Positions 9,658 through 18,404 of a stretch of DNA of 64,000 nt are shown here, piece after piece. Within the stretch, counting starts at the first letter, position 1. Every line of letters starts with the position of its first letter. The notes under the pieces are model-generated. The model searched no databases, was not told the DNA's origin, and worked only from the letters and a program-made list of their open reading frames with translations. The DNA is from Allopseudospirillum japonicum (GTDB taxonomy: Bacteria > Pseudomonadota > Gammaproteobacteria > Pseudomonadales > Halomonadaceae). A program made the translations under genes and the position numbers. The stretch covers positions 62,001-126,000 of the forward strand of contig NZ_FNYH01000004.1 in assembly GCF_900108915.1 (NCBI RefSeq). Reading direction: 5' to 3'.

Positions 9658-10247
9658 AGGGCTTATCCTCGACAGATTGACTCTAAAAGAGACACAAGAT
9701 CCAGACGCAGAGAGATGATTGATGTCATCAAGTATCTCAGGTCTAGTCACTTTAATTGACAGATTCTTGATCTAAAGTTACCAAGAATGCAACCTCTTTA
9801 TACGTAAGGTTCAAGGAATTCACCTAAACATTCTAGGTAAGATGTAGACATTCCAGCTTACTTTGCCATTTTTTACATGGATTTATACGCAAAATACTTA
9901 GGATGGAAGCAATTTGTTAAGACTACAAAATCTTGTGTGAGTTAGTCTGATCTAGATCAAGTAAGAGTCAATGTGTGACGTTAGAGTCACTTTGAGTTAA
10001 CTTCTTTAAGTCCTTGTTAGCGCACCACTTCTAGTCTCTGCAAACGACTATCAGTTACTGAGGAAGCCACCCCGAACCTTTTTGTAGTCAAATCATCGCT
10101 TGACTACATGCAACCACTGAAAAATACTGGTGTTTTAGCTTGGGCTTATTGTCAACAATAAAATATTTTAGAGTTGACTTTGCCCTTGTGTTGCCTCTTG
10201 CGCATTTTGCACCTGAGTGTGCATCTTTTTGATAGGAGTCCCCTGAC
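9658..10247. promoter_or_regulatory. Divergent control region between the PAS transducer and oadG
   Basis: A 590-bp gap without a credible gene. Two features stand out. At 9947-9960, CTGAT-CTAG-ATCAA matches the FNR/Anr consensus TTGAT-N4-ATCAA at 9 of 10 positions. It sits almost midway between the divergent start codons. At 10083-10108, a perfect 9-bp inverted repeat TGTAGTCAA / TTGACTACA with an 8-base loop lies in the presumed oad leader. The hairpin has no T tail, so a simple terminator is unlikely. An AGGAG site precedes oadG. Oxygen-responsive control of Oad and of the transducer is inferred. Confidence 0.35.
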
Positions 10248-10499
10248 ATGACAGCTGCACAACTGCTTGGCGAAGGCTTTACCCTGTTAATTTCTGGTAT
10301 GGGCTTTGTGTTTGTGTTTTTGACTTTGCTTGTGTATGCCACAGGTTTTATGTCTAAGTTGGTGATGAAATACGCAAAGCCGGATCCTGTACCTAGTGCA
10401 GCGCCTCAAGCTAAGCTAACGGCCGCACCTACACAGGATAATCAGCTGATGGCTGTCATTAGTGCTGCTATCCATCGCCATCGTAATAAGGACAAATAA
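10248..10499 (+). CDS. oadG: Oxaloacetate decarboxylase gamma subunit
   Basis: A small 83-residue subunit that anchors and assembles the sodium-pumping oxaloacetate decarboxylase. One membrane helix (about residues 12-33, GMGFVFVFLTLLVYATGFM) is followed by a polar, Pro/Ala-rich tail. The tail ends in HRHRNKDK; the histidines fit the zinc-binding role known for OadG tails. It is the first gene of oadGAB, the usual order. An AGGAG ribosome-binding site precedes the ATG. A 231-bp gap separates it from oadA. Confidence 0.9.
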   Translation: MTAAQLLGEGFTLLISGMGFVFVFLTLLVYATGFMSKLVMKYAKPDPVPSAAPQAKLTAAPTQDNQLMAVISAAIHRHRNKDK

Positions 10500-10730
10500 G
10501 TCTCTGGTGTGTTCACTGGTATTTGTGATGGATGACCTGCGACGGCAATCTTTAGTCAGCAATAACCTAATGTATTGAGATGACATTTTGTGTCTGGTTC
10601 GGTGATGTATTAGGTAGGTCATCAAGAGACTGAGTAAGCAAATCCAGTGCCAACACTTAAAACTTAGATTCCTGTTAGCATTTATTTTTGCTTCACCCTC
10701 ACACTGAAAACAATTAAAAGGCCCAAACCC

Positions 10731-12512
10731 ATGACTGAATCTAAAAAGCCCCTAGGCATTACTGATGTGGTTTTACGTGATGCACACCAATCGATCCTTG
10801 CCACACGGATGCGCCTTGATGATATGTTGCCCATTGCAGAAAAACTCGACAAGGTCGGTTTTTGGTCTTTAGAGACTTGGGGCGGTGCAACCTTTGATGC
10901 TTGTATTCGTTACCTAGGTGAAGATCCTTGGGATCGTATTCGTGCGCTCAAATCAGCCATGCCTAACACGCCAATGCAAATGTTGCTGCGCGGGCAAAAC
11001 CTTTTAGGTTATCGCCATTATGCGGATGACGTGGTAGAAAAGTTCGTTGAGCGTGCCGCGACCAACGGAGTGGACGTATTTCGCGTATTTGACGCCATGA
11101 ACGACCCACGCAACCTAGAAACTGCACTAAAAGCGGTGAAAAAACAAGGGAAGCACGCACAAGGAACCCTCTCCTACACGACCAGCTCAGTACATAATTT
11201 GGAATCTTGGATTAGCCTTGCCAAACAAATCGAGGATATGGGCGCTGATTCTATCGCGATTAAGGATATGTCAGGTATCCTGACGCCTTATGATGCCTAT
11301 GAACTGGTTAGCCGTTTAAAAGCGCAAACTAACCTAGAAGTGCAATTACATGCGCATGCCACTTCTGGTCTTTCGGATATGACCATTCTCAAAGCAGTAG
11401 AAGCCGGTATTGACCGTGTGGATACAGCAATTTCTTCAATGTCCATGACTTATGGCCATACCTCAACAGAGTCTGTGGTCGCTGCTTTACGCGGTCAAGA
11501 GCGTGATACAGGTCTAGATCTTGATTTATTAGAAGAAATTGCAGCTTATTTCCGTGAAGTCCGTAAAAAATACGCCAAGTTTGAAGGTGCTCTCAAAGGC
11601 ACAGATTCGCGTATTTTGGTGGCTCAAGTGCCTGGTGGCATGTTGACCAATATGGAAAGCCAATTACGTGAACAAGGTGCTGCCGATAAATTTGATGCAG
11701 TATTGGAAGAAATTCCTCGTGTCCGTGAAGATTTAGGTTTTATTCCTCTGGTGACTCCAACTTCACAAATTGTAGGTACGCAAGCGGTATTGAACGTCCT
11801 GACCGGCGAGCGTTACAAAACCATTTCCAAAGAAACCCAAGGTATCCTCAAAGGGGAATACGGTGCGGCACCTGCGCCTTATAATGCAGAATTGCAAGCA
11901 CGTGTTCTTGATGGTGCCGAAGCCATTACCTGCCGTCCAGCAGATTTGCTTACTCCAGAAATGGACAAGTTGACCACTGAGCTTGAAGAAATCGCGCAAG
12001 ATAAAGGCTTTAGCTTAGCGCAAGAAAGTATTGACGATGTACTGACTTACGCACTATTCCCGCAAATTGGCCTTAAATTCCTGCAAAATCGCGGTAATGC
12101 TGAAGCCTTCGAACCTGTCCCTAGTGCACAAGATGTCGCACCCGCAACAGCACCTGCCAAATCGGCCGCCGCTGCAGATGTATACACAGTGAAAGTGAAT
12201 GGCCAAGCCTATGTGGTTGAGGTCAACGAAGGCGGTGATATTAGCCAAGTGCAAGCAGCCGCACCTGTTGCAGCGGCGCCAGCGGCAGCACCAGCCGGTT
12301 CTGGTGAACCTATCACAGCACCGTTAGCAGGCAATATCTTCAAAGTATTGGTTTCTGCTGGTCAGGTGGTGAATGAAGGGGATGTGATTATCATTATGGA
12401 AGCGATGAAGATGGAAACTGAAATCCGTGCATCGCGTGGTGGTACTGTCGTCAGCGTGAATGTACGCGAAGGCGATTCAGTTCAAGTTGGTGATACCCTT
12501 CTGACTCTTTAA
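10731..12512 (+). CDS. oadA: Oxaloacetate decarboxylase alpha subunit (biotin carrier)
   Basis: The cytoplasmic carboxyltransferase subunit: it moves the carboxyl group of oxaloacetate to biotin, releasing pyruvate. The 593 residues begin with [18 protein letters not shown], the carboxyltransferase signature with its metal-binding aspartate. The conserved [12 protein letters not shown] metal site follows near residue 210. The PYC_OADA helper domain occupies about 290-460. An Ala/Pro-rich linker leads to a C-terminal biotinyl domain with EAMKM, in which Lys560 is the biotin attachment site. A similar architecture is found in pyruvate carboxylase subunit B, but the flanking oadG and oadB identify this as the decarboxylase. 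Confidence 0.95.
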   Translation: MTESKKPLGITDVVLRDAHQSILATRMRLDDMLPIAEKLDKVGFWSLETWGGATFDACIRYLGEDPWDRIRALKSAMPNTPMQMLLRGQNLLGYRHYADDVVEKFVERAATNGVDVFRVFDAMNDPRNLETALKAVKKQGKHAQGTLSYTTSSVHNLESWISLAKQIEDMGADSIAIKDMSGILTPYDAYELVSRLKAQTNLEVQLHAHATSGLSDMTILKAVEAGIDRVDTAISSMSMTYGHTSTESVVAALRGQERDTGLDLDLLEEIAAYFREVRKKYAKFEGALKGTDSRILVAQVPGGMLTNMESQLREQGAADKFDAVLEEIPRVREDLGFIPLVTPTSQIVGTQAVLNVLTGERYKTISKETQGILKGEYGAAPAPYNAELQARVLDGAEAITCRPADLLTPEMDKLTTELEEIAQDKGFSLAQESIDDVLTYALFPQIGLKFLQNRGNAEAFEPVPSAQDVAPATAPAKSAAAADVYTVKVNGQAYVVEVNEGGDISQVQAAAPVAAAPAAAPAGSGEPITAPLAGNIFKVLVSAGQVVNEGDVIIIMEAMKMETEIRASRGGTVVSVNVREGDSVQVGDTLLTL

Positions 12513-12530
12513 TCCTTGGAGCTTGATTGA

Positions 12531-13859
12531 ATGGAAAAGCTTGCAACCCTTTGGTACGGCTCAGGGATTTATAACCTGACCCTCGGCCAATTTGTGATGA
12601 TCTTTATCTGTCTGGGTTTGCTGTATCTTGCCATCCGCAAGAACTTTGAACCCTTACTGCTCGTTCCTATCGGCTTTGGCGGCTTGTTAGCCAACATTCC
12701 TGAAGCGGGTTTAGCCTTAAATGCGGTGGAAAATGCAATTCACCTGTACGATAAGCCACAGGTGATTCAAGGTTTAATTGAAGCTTTTAACCTCTCTATC
12801 AATCTAGATGCAGGGAAAGAGGCTGTCCAAGAGGCTTTAGGGCACTTTTATCATGGTGAGCATATCACCAGCGCGCAACACCTGCTTGCCTCGCAGATTG
12901 TGCAAGATGGTGGTTACTCAAATGGGATGCTGTATAACTTCTACAGTGTTGCCATTGCCTCTGGTGTAGCGCCCTTGGTCATTTTTATTGGTGTGGGAGC
13001 CATGACGGATTTTGGTCCTTTGTTGGCCAACCCTCGTACCCTTTTCTTAGGGGCAGCCGCTCAGTTTGGTATTTTTGCGACTTTATTTGGTGCTATCTTA
13101 CTTTCTTCTATGGGCTTAATGGATTTCTCCATCCAGCAAGCTGCGGCGATCGGTATTATTGGTGGTGCAGACGGCCCAACCTCAATTTATGTATCCAGCA
13201 TTTTAGCGCCTGAGCTTTTAGGAGCCATTGCGGTCGCTTCTTACTCTTATATGGCCTTGGTGCCTTTGATTCAACCGCCGATTATGCGCGCTTTGACTAC
13301 TGAAGAAGAACGCAAGATCGTGATGACGCAACTGCGTCCTGTATCTAAAACAGAGAAGATTGTCTTCCCTCTGGTCCTGTTAATTCTGGTGGCTTTGCTA
13401 CTGCCAGATGCGTCACCGCTTTTAGGTGCCTTCTGTTTCGGTAACTTGATGCGTGAGTGTGGTGTGGTCGAGCGTTTATCTGATACAGCACAAAATGCAC
13501 TCATTAACATCACCACGATTTTCCTTGGTTTATCCGTGGGTTCTAAACTGATGGCAGAGAAATTCCTTGCGGTAGAAACGCTGGGAATTTTAGCTTTAGG
13601 TATGGTGGCCTTTGGTATAGGGACTGCAGCGGGTATTTTGATGGCGCGTGCACTCAATAAGTACACCGACATGACCATTAATCCTTTGATCGGCTCGGCT
13701 GGGGTTTCTGCAGTGCCTATGGCAGCGCGTGTATCAAACAAGCTAGGCTTGGAATCTAACCCACATAACTTCCTGTTGATGCATGCTATGGGGCCGAATG
13801 TGGCGGGCGTGATTGGTTCAGCAGTTGCCGCTGGGGTGATGATTAAATATCTAGGTTAA
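12531..13859 (+). CDS. oadB: Oxaloacetate decarboxylase beta subunit (sodium pump)
   Basis: The membrane subunit that decarboxylates carboxybiotin and exports sodium ions. It has 442 residues and nine or more membrane segments. The family motif [13 protein letters not shown] holds the aspartate needed for sodium transport (the GGADGPT stretch near residue 210). The C-terminal half has the conserved [23 protein letters not shown] and [26 protein letters not shown] segments. The start is 18 bp after oadA. A strong terminator follows. Confidence 0.95.
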   Translation: MEKLATLWYGSGIYNLTLGQFVMIFICLGLLYLAIRKNFEPLLLVPIGFGGLLANIPEAGLALNAVENAIHLYDKPQVIQGLIEAFNLSINLDAGKEAVQEALGHFYHGEHITSAQHLLASQIVQDGGYSNGMLYNFYSVAIASGVAPLVIFIGVGAMTDFGPLLANPRTLFLGAAAQFGIFATLFGAILLSSMGLMDFSIQQAAAIGIIGGADGPTSIYVSSILAPELLGAIAVASYSYMALVPLIQPPIMRALTTEEERKIVMTQLRPVSKTEKIVFPLVLLILVALLLPDASPLLGAFCFGNLMRECGVVERLSDTAQNALINITTIFLGLSVGSKLMAEKFLAVETLGILALGMVAFGIGTAAGILMARALNKYTDMTINPLIGSAGVSAVPMAARVSNKLGLESNPHNFLLMHAMGPNVAGVIGSAVAAGVMIKYLG

Positions 13860-13885
13860 TACCGAGATATTGAGTAGAAAATAAG

Positions 13886-13915
13886 CCGCCCAGTATGGCT
13901 CTGGGCGGTTTTTTT
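13886..13915 (+). terminator. Terminator of oadGAB
   Basis: An 8-bp stem CCGCCCAG/CTGGGCGG with a 7-base loop, followed by seven T residues. It stands 26 bp after oadB and 11 bp before the convergent end of the regA-like gene. Confidence 0.92.
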
Positions 13916-13926
13916 ATGCGGTGGAT

Positions 13927-14475
13927 TTACTGGCGCACAGGACGTTTTTGCAATTTACGTTGTAAGGTCCGCCGATGCATCCCCAAAGCACGTGCAGTTG
14001 CAGAGATATTGCCCTCATGCTCTTGCAGCACTTTTTGAATATGCTCCCAAGTTAAACGATTCACTGAAGGTGGTTGCTCAGCCACTTCAGTTTCTGGATT
14101 CGCTTCAGGGTGTGCAAGTGCTGCAAGGATTTCTTGCGTATCTGCAGGTTTACATAGGTAATTAACAGCGCCTAACTTAATCGCTTCTACCGCAGTGGCA
14201 ATACTTGAATAACCAGTCAACATCACCATACGGCATTGTGGATGCAAGGCTAACAAGGGTTCTATCAAGGTTAATCCTGAAGCCTGTTGCATTTTTAAAT
14301 CAATACTCGCCCACAATATTTCCTCATGGTGTTCTTGGCATTGTTGTGCCAAAGCTAAGGCAGTTTCTACATCAGGCGCATCGAGTACCTGATAGCCACG
14401 TTTACTCAGGGCGCGCTTGAGTACGCCACGAAATACGTCATCATCATCGACCACTAAAAATCTTTCTGACGGCAT
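13927..14475 (-). CDS. regA: RegA/PrrA-type redox response regulator
   Basis: About 182 residues. A receiver domain starts FLVVDDDDVFRGVLKRAL, with the phosphorylated aspartate in the IDLKM segment and the switch region MVMLTGYSSIATAVEAIKLGAVNYLCKPAD. A short C-terminal Fis-like helix-turn-helix ends NISATARALGMHRRTLQRKLQKRPVR, the hallmark of the RegA/PrrA/ActR family. The family controls respiratory, carbon and energy genes in response to redox state. The ATG at 14475 has AAGGAG 9 bases upstream, so I prefer it to 14496, which overlaps the regB stop. Transcribed after the kinase gene. Confidence 0.88.
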   Translation of the reverse strand: MPSERFLVVDDDDVFRGVLKRALSKRGYQVLDAPDVETALALAQQCQEHHEEILWASIDLKMQQASGLTLIEPLLALHPQCRMVMLTGYSSIATAVEAIKLGAVNYLCKPADTQEILAALAHPEANPETEVAEQPPSVNRLTWEHIQKVLQEHEGNISATARALGMHRRTLQRKLQKRPVRQ

Positions 14476-14495
14476 TGAAATCAGCTCCTTATCCA

Positions 14496-15764
14496 TTAAC
14501 TTGCCAAAGGCAAAACGACTTGAGTCAAGGTCCCCCCTTCGGGATGGTTATATAAACGCACCTCGCCACCTGCACGATTTAAAGTGGCATGCGTTAATAA
14601 AAGTCCCAAGCCCATACCTTCTTGTTTGGTTGAAATGAGGCTATCGCCGAGTTGCTCAATAATTTCCTCTGCAATCCCAGTGCCTTGATCACGAATATTG
14701 ATATAGGTTTGGGTGGTATCCCAAGTAAAACGAATATGTACTGCTTGTGGGCTTGCATCTGCGGCATTATTGAGCAGATTGAGCATGGCTTGCTGCCAAG
14801 TGACTTCTGGAGCAATCTGTGGCATTGGCCCAGTGCTGGCCCATTCTATTTGTGCGACAACATCCGGACGTAAGACCTGCCAATGTGTCATCACTTGTTG
14901 CCACCACACGTCCAACATTTGTACTTGGCGACTGGCTAACTGATCTCGGTCGGCAGCTTTTACCAAGCCTTGTAAGGTCGTTTTGCAAGTTTTCACTTGT
15001 TGCTGAAGCAAATGAAGTTCTTGCATTAACTCCTCGTCATCCTGATAAGCCTCACACATTTCACCTAGAACGATGGCCATCGTCGATAAAGGTGTGCCTA
15101 GTTCATGTGCTGTGCCTGCGGCTTGTGTGGCAATGGCAAGAATTTGTTCATCACGCAAACCCTGCTCACGGATGTGTGCTAAATGTGCATCTCGTGCTCT
15201 CAGTGCATTAGCCATTTTAAAAACGAAAAAAGTAATCAAGCCGGCACTCATAAGGAAATTAATCCACATACCTAAAATATGTAAATTAACAACACCTAAA
15301 TTCTGATCATGTACAAGTTGAGGAATCGGGTGATAAAACTGCATTAAAAATGTATAGGCGCTTAAAGTGGCGGTGGCGATAATCCAACTATAAATCCAAG
15401 GTAAAGTCGCTGCGGAAATTGTCAGTGGAACTAAGTAGTAAGAAATAAAAGGATTGGTTGCACCTCCTGTAAAATAAAATAATAAGGTTAATCCAGTGAC
15501 ATCAAATAATAAATGAAAGAAATATTCACTTTCAGTCACTGGCCAAGCTTTTTGTAAACGCCACCAGCTGACAATATTAATTAAGCCCATTAAAATCACG
15601 ACAACAAACACACCCGCAGCTGCGAGATGAAATTGAAAGATCTCAATCCCAATAATGATACAGGCTAAAAACCCCGTCCAACTAATCCCACGGACAAGAG
15701 TTAAGCGTGCGAGATTACGGCGAGGTGTGGCGAGAGATAAAGGCGCAGATAGAGGACTAGGCAT
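14496..15764 (-). CDS. regB: RegB/PrrB-type redox sensor histidine kinase
   Basis: A membrane kinase of 422 residues that signals respiratory redox state to RegA. Six membrane segments lie in about residues 25-185. The conserved quinone-sensing heptapeptide GGATNPF is at 100-106. The H-box AAGTAHELGTPLSTMA puts the phosphorylated histidine at 220. Cys260 in QQVKTCKTTL fits the redox-active cysteine of RegB. ATP-binding boxes are LLNNAADAS (330-338), DQGTGI (359-364) and MGLGL (384-388). All known redox-sensing features are therefore present. The regulated genes cannot be told from this window. Confidence 0.9.
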   Translation of the reverse strand: MPSPLSAPLSLATPRRNLARLTLVRGISWTGFLACIIIGIEIFQFHLAAAGVFVVVILMGLINIVSWWRLQKAWPVTESEYFFHLLFDVTGLTLLFYFTGGATNPFISYYLVPLTISAATLPWIYSWIIATATLSAYTFLMQFYHPIPQLVHDQNLGVVNLHILGMWINFLMSAGLITFFVFKMANALRARDAHLAHIREQGLRDEQILAIATQAAGTAHELGTPLSTMAIVLGEMCEAYQDDEELMQELHLLQQQVKTCKTTLQGLVKAADRDQLASRQVQMLDVWWQQVMTHWQVLRPDVVAQIEWASTGPMPQIAPEVTWQQAMLNLLNNAADASPQAVHIRFTWDTTQTYINIRDQGTGIAEEIIEQLGDSLISTKQEGMGLGLLLTHATLNRAGGEVRLYNHPEGGTLTQVVLPLAS

Positions 15765-15847
15765 GGTAAAATCACAAAAAATGCAAGTTTAGCTAAGGTT
15801 AAGACCGGATGCCTAGTCCTTCAGGTGCGACGCTCGGTCGCAGGGGA

Positions 15848-16354
15848 TTATTTTTTGGGTGGAGTTTGGTGTTTGTTAGGCACCACAAGCACAGGGACTT
15901 GGGCATGTAAACTGACTTGGTGCGCGGTATCCCCAAGCAACTTCCGCCCAAAAAAACCATGTTCACTATGTGAGCCAAGCACAATCAGGTCCACGTTTTG
16001 CGCTTGTGCATACTCTAAGATAAGCTCACTGGGCACCCCTTCATCAATAAGATAATCAATATCCAGATGGGTTAAACCAAGCTGTTGCAATTCCTCGTCA
16101 ACAAAGGCTTGTACACGTGTTTGCATGGTTTGACGTACACGCTCCATACCTTCCTGATGAATTTTTTGTAGTGCTTCTTTGGCAACGTAATGCTCGACAA
16201 TGGCATGACCATAGTCTGATAAAGGTTCTAAGGCATGCAACATGCTGATTTTGGCACCATATAAATGCGCCAATTGGACTGCATGACGGAAGACAGGGCG
16301 TGTATGCTGACCTAAATTAGTGGCATAAAGGATGTGTTTGACTTGCGGTAGCAT
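15848..16354 (-). CDS. Universal stress protein (UspA family)
   Basis: A cytoplasmic single-domain Usp of 168 residues. It opens with VKHILYATNLGQHTRPVFRHAVQLAHLYGAKISMLHAL and closes with NVDLIVLGSHSEHGFFGRKLLGDTAHQVSLHAQVPVLVV. The G-2x-G-9x-G-type nucleotide loop is recognisable as GSHSEHGFFGRKLLG. The start at 16354 is chosen over an upstream in-frame start inside the neighbouring chemoreceptor gene, because GAGGT lies 8 bases upstream and the Usp fold begins there. Usp proteins help cells survive starvation and stress; the exact role is not predictable. The gene lies 16 bp after the chemoreceptor gene and is probably co-transcribed with it. Confidence 0.88.
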   Translation of the reverse strand: MLPQVKHILYATNLGQHTRPVFRHAVQLAHLYGAKISMLHALEPLSDYGHAIVEHYVAKEALQKIHQEGMERVRQTMQTRVQAFVDEELQQLGLTHLDIDYLIDEGVPSELILEYAQAQNVDLIVLGSHSEHGFFGRKLLGDTAHQVSLHAQVPVLVVPNKHQTPPKK

Positions 16355-16370
16355 AAGTTGTGACCTCAAA

Positions 16371-18275
16371 TTAACTGAGCTTAAAGCGTGCAACCAAGTG
16401 TTGCACTGCATCGGCTTGTTGATGCAATTCTTGCGTGGATTGCAAGACTTCTTGCGCCACCACCTTATGTTGTTGAATAAGGGCCGCAATGGCGTCCATT
16501 TCGGTACTCATCTGATGGGTGGTTTGGGCAACTTCGTGAACAGAATGTTGAATTTCTTGGGTTTTTTGGCTGGCATAGCGAATTTGCTTTTCAATCACTT
16601 GTACGGAATGAATAGCTTTGTCTCCTAAGTGACGCCCTTCTTGCACTCGCTGGCGAGAGGTATGCATGGCCGCAAGTAAACTCTGGGCTTGTTGCTGAAT
16701 CCCTTCTACTTTGGCAGTAATATCGCCGGTTGCGCGTACGGTTTGCTCTGCCAATGAGCGTACTTCATCTGCCACCACGGCAAAGCCTCGGCCCGCCTCA
16801 CCTGCCCGTGCCGCTTCAATCGCAGCATTTAAAGCTAATAAATTCGTTTGCTCAGCGACACCTTCGATCAGCTCGATCACAGTATCAATCTCGCCTGAAC
16901 TGACACCTAAGGCCTCAACGACAGAGGCGACTTGTTCGACGACTTGTGCGACATCACTTAAGGCGTGTAAGGCTTCACCAATCACTTGTCCGCCAGAATG
17001 CGCACTGGTATCAGCGCCTTGGGCTGCTTGGCTTACCGCTTGTGTATTGGTCGCCAGATACTCAGTCGCAGCATTAATTTGCGTTGTTGCTGAAACTAAG
17101 AGCGCACTTTTATCTGTCATGCTGTGGCTATCTTCTTGCAAGGTATGCGCCACTTGTGCCATGGCTTGTGCCATATGTTGCAGTTGTTGGTTGGCTGCGA
17201 GTAAATGCATCACCAATTGGCTTAAATCATCTTGTGTACGATTGACGGCACCTGCAAGCTGGTTAAATTCTTCCTGTGAATCTGGCTGAAACGGGAGTTT
17301 GTGACTTAAATCCCCTTCGGCAATCTGGTGTAAGGCTGCTAGTAGACGCGCTAATTGGCGTTCAATACCTCTTTGTGTACTGAGCATGACGCCAGCAACG
17401 ACTAGGGTTAAACTAATGCTGACAGTGAGCATCAGAGAATATAACCAGCGAGCACTGACCTGTGCTGCTTGCGTGGCTTGAGGTACATACACTTGAACCA
17501 CTTGTGCAACTTGGGCGGTGAGCTTGCGGTTGACTTCTTGGCCTTGGGTTTCCAACAAAGCATCTAAACGCGCGAGTTCTAGTTGCTGTTGCATACTTGC
17601 CTCTGCCGCTACTTGATAAGCTTGCGTGACCTCTTGATAAATCTCTAAAAATCCTAAACCAGCCATGTCGTTTTTAAGCTGGGTTAAGCGTGTTTGCCAA
17701 TAGCGATAAGCCGCCATATTGGCTTTCATAAATACATCTTTTTCTGCATTGCGAACCTCACGCAGGCGACTGGCAAGCTGACCAAAAATAGAAACTTCAT
17801 CAGCTAAACGCACCGCACTAGTATGCAAGTTAGCCAATAAGCCTGTGTATTGGCTTTGTGTTTGCTCAAATCCCAAATTTGCCCGACCTTGGGCCCAGGC
17901 TTGCGCACTGGTTAAATACTCTGCCAAAGGCTGTTGTAAGCTTTGCAACACTTGGGCACTGGCTTTTGTTTGTGGCTGGCTAGCGAAAAAGTCAGCAGCT
18001 TGCGTGAGTGTTTGTTGTGCAAAAGTTTGTAAGCTTTGGATTTGGGTTTGATAAGTTTGCAAACCTTGTTGTGTTTGTTGGTGACCTTCTAATTGTAATA
18101 AACGGTTTTCTAGTTGGGTTAATGCTAAAGCTTGTGTATGTAGGGCTTTAGAATTATGCATAATGTGTGTTAAAGCATCTAAATTACGGATAGCAAACGC
18201 ACCCATTAATATAAAACCCAGCATCACTAAAGCTAAAATTGCGAATAATTTATGGCGTAAAGTAAGTGGCAGCAT
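16371..18275 (-). CDS. Methyl-accepting chemotaxis protein, helical sensor
   Basis: A 634-residue transmembrane chemoreceptor. Membrane segments lie near residues 10-30 and 280-300. They enclose a long, glutamine-rich, helical periplasmic region of about 250 residues with no cysteine-bridged fold. A HAMP domain follows ([23 protein letters not shown]), then the signalling domain with [38 protein letters not shown]. The protein lacks an obvious CheR/CheB pentapeptide tail. The ATG at 18275 has AAGGATG upstream, and the first membrane segment follows directly, so the longer start at 18344 is unlikely. The ligand is unknown. Confidence 0.88.
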   Translation of the reverse strand: MLPLTLRHKLFAILALVMLGFILMGAFAIRNLDALTHIMHNSKALHTQALALTQLENRLLQLEGHQQTQQGLQTYQTQIQSLQTFAQQTLTQAADFFASQPQTKASAQVLQSLQQPLAEYLTSAQAWAQGRANLGFEQTQSQYTGLLANLHTSAVRLADEVSIFGQLASRLREVRNAEKDVFMKANMAAYRYWQTRLTQLKNDMAGLGFLEIYQEVTQAYQVAAEASMQQQLELARLDALLETQGQEVNRKLTAQVAQVVQVYVPQATQAAQVSARWLYSLMLTVSISLTLVVAGVMLSTQRGIERQLARLLAALHQIAEGDLSHKLPFQPDSQEEFNQLAGAVNRTQDDLSQLVMHLLAANQQLQHMAQAMAQVAHTLQEDSHSMTDKSALLVSATTQINAATEYLATNTQAVSQAAQGADTSAHSGGQVIGEALHALSDVAQVVEQVASVVEALGVSSGEIDTVIELIEGVAEQTNLLALNAAIEAARAGEAGRGFAVVADEVRSLAEQTVRATGDITAKVEGIQQQAQSLLAAMHTSRQRVQEGRHLGDKAIHSVQVIEKQIRYASQKTQEIQHSVHEVAQTTHQMSTEMDAIAALIQQHKVVAQEVLQSTQELHQQADAVQHLVARFKLS

Positions 18276-18404
18276 GCTAGGACATCCTTCGTTCTTTTTA
18301 TTGGTCAGAGTGTCTAGATTTTCACTTGTATCACACTTAAGCACATGCTGCCGTCATTTTTTGTATGACCTTTTAACTCTCTTTATTGCCACCTCGGTGT
18401 ATTT

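Noticed and set aside
10088-10342. An 84-residue minus-strand reading frame across the oadG start
   Set aside because: It overlaps oadG and its leader, has no ribosome-binding site and no family features.
13271-13741. A 156-residue minus-strand reading frame inside oadB
   Set aside because: It is entirely antisense to a well-conserved membrane protein gene. Its composition is that of a shadow frame.
14819-15211. A 130-residue plus-strand frame inside the regB-like gene
   Set aside because: Antisense to a kinase with all its motifs in place.
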